Positions 60,176-64,000 of a stretch of 64,000 nt of DNA are shown here, one piece after another. Source of the stretch: an uncultured Eubacteriales bacterium. GTDB taxonomy: Bacteria; Bacillota; Clostridia; Oscillospirales; Oscillospiraceae. The first letter of the stretch is position 1. Each line of letters opens with the position of its first letter. The translations under genes and the position numbers were made by a program. Below the pieces are notes generated by a model. That model was not told where the DNA came from. It was given only the letters and a program-made list of their open reading frames with translations, and did not search any database. The stretch covers positions 1 through 64,000 of the forward strand of contig ONGR01000005.1 in NCBI GenBank assembly GCA_900317425.1, read 5' to 3'.

Positions 60176-61720
60176 ATGAAAAAACGACTATTTGCGCTGT
60201 TCCTGGCCGTCGCCATGCTCTGGCTCACCGGCTGCACGGACCTAGATGGGCCCGAGGAGGATCCCTTCAGCGACCTGGCCCAGTACTACACTCCGGTGGA
60301 CAACAGCGATTCCGCCCCGGCCCTGCGGAGCTTTGCCCTGCCCTATTTCAGCCAGACGACGCTGGACCCCGTCACCTGTCCCGACGGGCCCCACCAGACC
60401 ATCGGCGCTCTGCTTTATGAAGGGCTCTTTTCCCTGGACGGGGCGTTTCAGCCCCAGCCGGTGCTCTGCGTCAGCTGCGCCTATGATGCCGCCTCCTTCA
60501 CCTACACGATCACGCTGCGCCAGGGCGTCACCTTTTCCGACGGCTCCGCTCTGACCGCCTCCGACGTGGTATCCACGCTGCAGCGGGCCAGGGGCTCCGC
60601 CCGGTACGGCGGCCGTCTGGCAGAGGTCAAGTCCGTCTCCGGCAGCGGCAATACCGTGACCGTCACCCTGAAGAGCGCCAACAGCAGCTTCGCCTCCCGT
60701 CTGGACATCCCCGTGGTCAAGGCCGGCACGGAGGACGATCCCGTCCCCACCGGCACCGGGCGCTACGTCTGGCGGGACGAGGACGGCGGTCCCTGCCTCA
60801 TGGCCAACGAGAACTGGTGGCAGCAGAAGACCCTGCCCATGGAGCGCATCGGCCTGCAGCAGTGCAAGGACAATGACTCCGTAGCCTATGCCTTCTATTC
60901 CCGGGAGATCCAGCTGATCGCCTGTGATCTGACCGGCACGGCCACCGCCAATGTATCCGGCGGAGGCGACTACACCGACGCCCCCACGGCGCTGATGCAG
61001 TACGTGGGCTTCAACGCCAAGTCCAAGCTGTTCTCCAACGGTGCCCTCCGCACCGCCATGAGCCTGGGCATCGACCGGGTGGGCTGCGTCAACGCCTACC
61101 TGCTGGGCCACGGCACCGCCGCCCAATTCCCCGTCTCCCCGGCCAGCCCCCTCTATCCCGTCGACCTGGAGCGGTCCTACTCCCCCGACGACTTTGCCGC
61201 CGCCATGGAGGCGGCCGGCTTCTCCACAGGCACGGAGCGCCCGGCCACCATGATCATCAGCTCGGAAAACCAGTTCCGGGTCCAGGCCGCCCGGAAGATC
61301 GCCGAGGATCTGTCCCGGTATGACGTGAAGATCACCGTCTCCGTTCTCCCCTGGGCCAGCTTCCAGCAGGCGCTGAAGGACGGCAAATACGATCTCTATT
61401 ACGGGGAGTGCAAGCTCACCGCCGACTGGGATCTCACCCCCTTGCTGGGTAAGGACGGCGGGCTGAATTTCAGCGGCTACAGTGACGCGAAGAACCTGCC
61501 GCCCCTGCTGAGCGCCGCAGCCGCCGCCGATGCCGAGGCCCGGCCCGAAGCAGTCAAAAACCTGTGTGCCTACGTACAGCAGCAGGCCCCCTTCGCCCCG
61601 GTGTGCTTCAAGAACGTCTCCGTCCTGCTGCCCTCCGGGGCCGTGGACGAGATCACTCCCACCGCCGCCGATCCCTTCTGGAGTCTGGATCAGTGGGCTA
61701 TGCACTGGGCTGAGGAATAA
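60176..61720 (+). CDS. ABC-type peptide-binding lipoprotein (SBP family 5)
   Basis: 514 residues. Signal peptide with lipobox MLWLTGCTD, then the OppA/DppA-like domain (about 45-500): GPHQTIGALLYEGLFSLDGA, FTYTITLRQGVTFSDGSALT, and the C-terminal lobe with GIDRVGCVNAYLLGHGTAAQ. Captures peptides or similar solutes outside the membrane, but no permease genes adjoin, so it is an orphan binding protein or serves an unlinked transporter. Follows pgeF closely; ends at terminator 61735-61776. Confidence 0.9.
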   Translation: MKKRLFALFLAVAMLWLTGCTDLDGPEEDPFSDLAQYYTPVDNSDSAPALRSFALPYFSQTTLDPVTCPDGPHQTIGALLYEGLFSLDGAFQPQPVLCVSCAYDAASFTYTITLRQGVTFSDGSALTASDVVSTLQRARGSARYGGRLAEVKSVSGSGNTVTVTLKSANSSFASRLDIPVVKAGTEDDPVPTGTGRYVWRDEDGGPCLMANENWWQQKTLPMERIGLQQCKDNDSVAYAFYSREIQLIACDLTGTATANVSGGGDYTDAPTALMQYVGFNAKSKLFSNGALRTAMSLGIDRVGCVNAYLLGHGTAAQFPVSPASPLYPVDLERSYSPDDFAAAMEAAGFSTGTERPATMIISSENQFRVQAARKIAEDLSRYDVKITVSVLPWASFQQALKDGKYDLYYGECKLTADWDLTPLLGKDGGLNFSGYSDAKNLPPLLSAAAAADAEARPEAVKNLCAYVQQQAPFAPVCFKNVSVLLPSGAVDEITPTAADPFWSLDQWAMHWAEE

Positions 61721-61734
61721 CTGGTAAATGAGAT

Positions 61735-61776
61735 AAAAGAAGCCAGCGGAGTGAACTCCGCTGGCTTCTTTGCTTT
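61735..61776. terminator. bidirectional terminator between the binding protein and lexA
   Basis: AAGAAGCCAGCGGAGT (61737-61752) pairs with ACTCCGCTGGCTTCTT (61755-61770) over GA, followed by TGCTTT. Confidence 0.92.
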
Positions 61777-61781
61777 ATCTT

Positions 61782-62429
61782 TCAGTAGGTTCGGATTACG
61801 GCGGACACCTTGCCCAGGATGGTGGCGTGGCGGCCGTCAATGGGCTGGTAATCGGGGTTTTCCGGCAGGAGCCACACTTCGCTGCCCTTGCGCTGCAGGC
61901 GCTTCACTGTGGCCTCATCCTCCAGCAGGGCCACCACGATCTCGCCGTTGCGGGCGTCCTGCTGCTGGTGGACCACCACCAGGTCGTCCGGCAGGATGCC
62001 GGCATAGAGCATGGACTCGCCCCGCACCCGCAGGGCAAAGTACTCCCCGTCCCGCCCGGCGGTGTCGAAGGTCAGATAGTCCTCGATGCACTCCTGAGCC
62101 AGAATGGGTGTTCCGGCGGCAACACTGCCCACGATGGGCACCTTGCCGGCAGGGATCTCCGGCTCTACCGGCTGCGCCTTTACGGGCTCTACAGGAGCTG
62201 CCGCGGCAACCGGAGGCATCTGGACCAGGGTAATGGCCCGTCCCTTGCCGGCTCCCTTGGTCAGCACCCCCAGCTCCTCCATGTGCCTGAGGTGGAAGTG
62301 CACGGTGGAGGGGGATTTCAATCCCACCGCCTCGCCGATCTCCCGCACGGAGGGGGGGTAGCCCTGCCGCCGGATCATCTCGGCGATATAGTCATAGATG
62401 CGCTGCTGCATCTTCGTCATCTGTGCCAT
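61782..62429 (-). CDS. lexA: LexA SOS repressor
   Basis: Represses DNA-damage genes and self-cleaves when RecA filaments form. 215 residues: winged HTH (about 1-65; GYPPSVREIGEAVGLKSPST), Ala-Gly cleavage site in SVAAGTPIL (A105-G106), nucleophile Ser139 in RGESM and Lys176 in EATVKRL. An alanine/proline linker (about 71-92) is longer than usual. ATG 62429 with AAAGGAGAACCGT is preferred to 62480. Its own promoter overlaps a LexA box, so it is autoregulated. Confidence 0.97.
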   Translation of the reverse strand: MAQMTKMQQRIYDYIAEMIRRQGYPPSVREIGEAVGLKSPSTVHFHLRHMEELGVLTKGAGKGRAITLVQMPPVAAAAPVEPVKAQPVEPEIPAGKVPIVGSVAAGTPILAQECIEDYLTFDTAGRDGEYFALRVRGESMLYAGILPDDLVVVHQQQDARNGEIVVALLEDEATVKRLQRKGSEVWLLPENPDYQPIDGRHATILGKVSAVIRTY

Positions 62430-62470
62430 ACGGTTCTCCTTTCCGCCCGCTCCCATAATCTCCTGCTGAC

Positions 62471-62508
62471 AGTATATCACATCCGTTTGTAAATTGCAAC
62501 ATTTGTTC
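62471..62508 (-). promoter_or_regulatory. lexA promoter with overlapping LexA box
   Basis: Minus-strand TTGCAA (62499-62494), 17 bp spacer, TATACT (62476-62471). GAAC-AAAT-GTTG on the minus strand at 62508-62497 matches the Firmicute LexA consensus GAAC-N4-GTTC except at the last base, and overlaps the -35 box. Confidence 0.82.
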
Positions 62509-62563
62509 TATATTTTTTCAGGGAAATCCGGTGGAATATCGGATAAAATCGGACAAAACCCCC

Positions 62564-62592
62564 TTGAATTTTACTCATGATTGTGGTAGTAT
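62564..62592 (+). promoter_or_regulatory. secG promoter
   Basis: TTGAAT (62564-62569), 17 bp spacer, TAGTAT (62587-62592). Confidence 0.75.
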
Positions 62593-62650
62593 GTTTTGTA
62601 CTGTGAGAAAGTGCCTTACGGCATGAAATACGTTTGAAGGAGTATCCGCT

Positions 62651-62899
62651 ATGTTGATTTTCGTTACCATTCTGCAGCTGCTGGTGGGTCTGATTCTGAC
62701 CGCCATCGTGCTGTTCCAGTCCGGCAAGAGCCAGGGTCTGTCCGGTGCCATCGGCGGCATCGCTGACTCCTATATGGCAAAGAGCAAGGCCAAGTCCCTG
62801 GACGCCAAGCTGGCCAAGGCTACCAAGTGGGTGGCTGCCGCGTTCATCGTGCTGACCCTCATCCTCAACTGCATGGTCGCCGCCGGTGCCGTGAAGTAA
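62651..62899 (+). CDS. secG: preprotein translocase subunit SecG
   Basis: 82-residue membrane subunit of SecYEG. Two hydrophobic helices (about 2-22 and 57-80) flank the loop with QSGKSQGLSGAIGG, typical of SecG. AAGGAG precedes the ATG. Confidence 0.95.
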   Translation: MLIFVTILQLLVGLILTAIVLFQSGKSQGLSGAIGGIADSYMAKSKAKSLDAKLAKATKWVAAAFIVLTLILNCMVAAGAVK

Positions 62900-62910
62900 G
62901 GCAAATTCCA

Positions 62911-62960
62911 ATAAAAAAACACCGCGCTGTCGTTGACAGCGCGGTGTTTCTTTCTGTTTT
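62911..62960. terminator. bidirectional terminator between secG and the next minus gene
   Basis: AAACACCGCGCTGTC (62917-62931) pairs with GACAGCGCGGTGTTT (62935-62949) over GTT, with T-rich tracts on both strands. Confidence 0.93.
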
Positions 62961-62964
62961 TTCG

Positions 62965-63780
62965 TTACCGCAGGTCGAAGTACCAGCCGGCGGCGTAGTC
63001 GTCCCCGTGCCACTCATCCACCCGCAGGGCAAAGGGCTCCAGGCCATCGTACCCTTCGGCGTTAAAGTGAAGCAGAAGGCGGCCTTCGTCGGTGGTCTGG
63101 GTGGTCAGATCATTCAGTTCCTGCTCGACGCCCTCATCGTCGATACAGCAGAGCGTGGCATAGAATTCGTGGTCGCTGTCAGCAAAGGCCGCCTCCAGCT
63201 CCACGATGATCGCCTTCTCCTGATCGTCCCGGGTCCAGCTGTTCACGGTGATCGTCGTGCCATCCAACAGGACCAGCTCATCTCCCATGGGCGCGTCGTA
63301 GGAATACTCGTCAGCAGGGGTCACCACCACGCTGCCGGGCACGGGATCGTCCTCGTGGAATCCTCCCTCAAAAACACGGTCTAGCACGTTGGTACCGGCC
63401 AGAATGGCCAGGATAATGGCCAACACAGCGCCCAGGATACCGCTGCCCCTGGACCTCTTTTTCCTGCCCTTTCCGGCGGCAAGCTGGTTCAGAAACGCCG
63501 CCGCACTCTGACCGGCTTTGTGCGTCTCCTTCCGCTTGCCGTGGCGGGTCTGATCCTCATAGCAGACCTTCTCCTCGTGGCACTCCTTCTCCTCAAAGCA
63601 AACCTTGCCGGCAGCCTTGTTCCGCTTCTCATAGGCGGCGTCCGTCATATGCTGGATGGTGCCGTCGGGATTCACGCGCTCCCGCTTGGGCGGGCGGTTA
63701 TAGGCGCCGCAGCCGGGGCAGCAGCCCTCTTTCTCATAGCTGTAGATCTTTCCACATGCCTTGCAGCGGATGTTAGCCAT
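62965..63780 (-). CDS. zinc-ribbon single-pass membrane protein
   Basis: 271 residues. N-terminal zinc ribbon (IRCKACGKIYSYEKEGCCPG; four Cys), then a short Cys/His/Glu-rich run (VCFEEKECHEEKVCYEDQTR) that could bind a second metal, a basic segment, one membrane helix (about 113-131, GAVLAIILAILAGTNVL), and an outer beta-sandwich (about 150-271; DGTTITVNSWTRDDQEKAII). Ribbon inside and sandwich outside is the likely orientation. GGGAGGGG precedes ATG 63780. Confidence 0.75.
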   Translation of the reverse strand: MANIRCKACGKIYSYEKEGCCPGCGAYNRPPKRERVNPDGTIQHMTDAAYEKRNKAAGKVCFEEKECHEEKVCYEDQTRHGKRKETHKAGQSAAAFLNQLAAGKGRKKRSRGSGILGAVLAIILAILAGTNVLDRVFEGGFHEDDPVPGSVVVTPADEYSYDAPMGDELVLLDGTTITVNSWTRDDQEKAIIVELEAAFADSDHEFYATLCCIDDEGVEQELNDLTTQTTDEGRLLLHFNAEGYDGLEPFALRVDEWHGDDYAAGWYFDLR

Positions 63781-63846
63781 AGGATCCCCTCCCTTTTCTG
63801 TTCTCTATCTGTGGAGATGATACCATCTCTCGGGCGATCTGTCTAT

Positions 63847-63917
63847 CAACCTGGGGTTGCCGGTGGGCACTTTTTTCGTCGCCATAGCGCAACCTGAGGT
63901 TTCATGCTCTCATTATA
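63847..63917 (-). promoter_or_regulatory. promoter with paired palindromic operators
   Basis: An extended -10 box TGGTATAAT on the minus strand (TATAAT at 63917-63912) lies upstream of two copies of AACCTGRGGTT at 63847-63859 and 63890-63902. The latter is a near-perfect palindrome around the expected start of transcription. -35 box is weak. No gene is visible in 63781-64000 apart from this and the terminator. Confidence 0.55.
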
Positions 63918-63933
63918 CCATAACGCTGCAACG

Positions 63934-63980
63934 AAAAACACCCTTTTCTATGGGCACAGTCCATAGAAAAGGGTGTTTTT
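63934..63980. terminator. terminator near the right edge
   Basis: A perfect 20-bp stem (AAAAACACCCTTTTCTATGG at 63934-63953 and its complement at 63961-63980) over 7 nt with T runs both ways; it probably ends a minus-strand gene beyond the window. Confidence 0.92.
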
Positions 63981-64000
63981 ATGTTCGGTATCTTCCGCTT

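Overview
The window looks like a chromosomal segment from a GC-rich, low-oxygen gut Firmicute of the Oscillospiraceae type (Flavonifractor/Lawsonibacter-like). The lineage is inferred, not searched. The basis is the Firmicute gene order rpoB-rpoC-(L7Ae)-rpsL-rpsG-fusA-tuf, an ftsE-ftsX-M23 cluster, Gram-positive style LexA, SecA and SecG, strong GGAGG ribosome sites, near-consensus SigA promoters with 17 bp spacers, and DUF4830 and DUF6273 proteins that are typical of gut Clostridia. No tRNA, rRNA, CRISPR array, transposase or phage gene was seen.

Positions 1-27200 are mostly housekeeping and mostly on the minus strand: a partial DUF5688 gene behind an attenuator-like terminator; greA-lysS; ftsE-ftsX-murein hydrolase plus an unknown gene whose ribosome site lies in a terminator stem; a PucR/CdaR-type regulator; an RsuA-family pseudouridine synthase; a plus-strand DUF4830 lipoprotein; the str operon (L7Ae-like, rpsL, rpsG, fusA, tuf); an unknown gene; rpoC and rpoB behind a structured leader; an O-antigen-ligase-like membrane protein; and a membrane-anchored carboxylesterase. 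From 1 to about 1200 the base composition and gene content look Lachnospiraceae-like. The change falls inside lysS, so either recombination or an assembly chimera is possible.

Positions 27213-51895 are the accessory heart of the window. Fourteen tightly packed minus-strand genes run from 49152 down to 27213. They encode a 1796-residue protein (HEPN-like/DUF4145 domain, Pro/Glu repeats, two CbbX/SpoVK-type AAA+ domains, C-terminal trypsin-like protease), a duplicated zinc-ribbon coiled-coil protein, two related long coiled-coil proteins, an Hsp70-like ATPase, another coiled-coil protein, two zinc-ribbon proteins, a HerA/FtsK-like ATPase, an HEALH metalloprotease-like protein, a small helical protein, an orphan NrdG-like radical SAM protein, an ECF-like sigma factor with its zinc-finger anti-sigma factor, and a membrane protein with DUF6273 and RCC1-like repeats. 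Facing away at 49520 is a second AAA+ protein of the same family. Stop/start overlaps and 1-nt gaps imply stoichiometric production. I infer an ATP-driven, protease-bearing chaperone or conflict (defence-like) system. I do not recognise it as a named, characterised system.

Positions 51966-64000 return to housekeeping: a beta-CASP metallo-hydrolase - rlmD - 2H-phosphoesterase operon; a divergent gene with a DapF-like fold; secA-pgeF-peptide-binding lipoprotein; lexA with its own LexA box, divergent from secG; and a zinc-ribbon membrane protein with paired palindromes in its promoter region. Transcription units are mostly bounded by clear intrinsic terminators.
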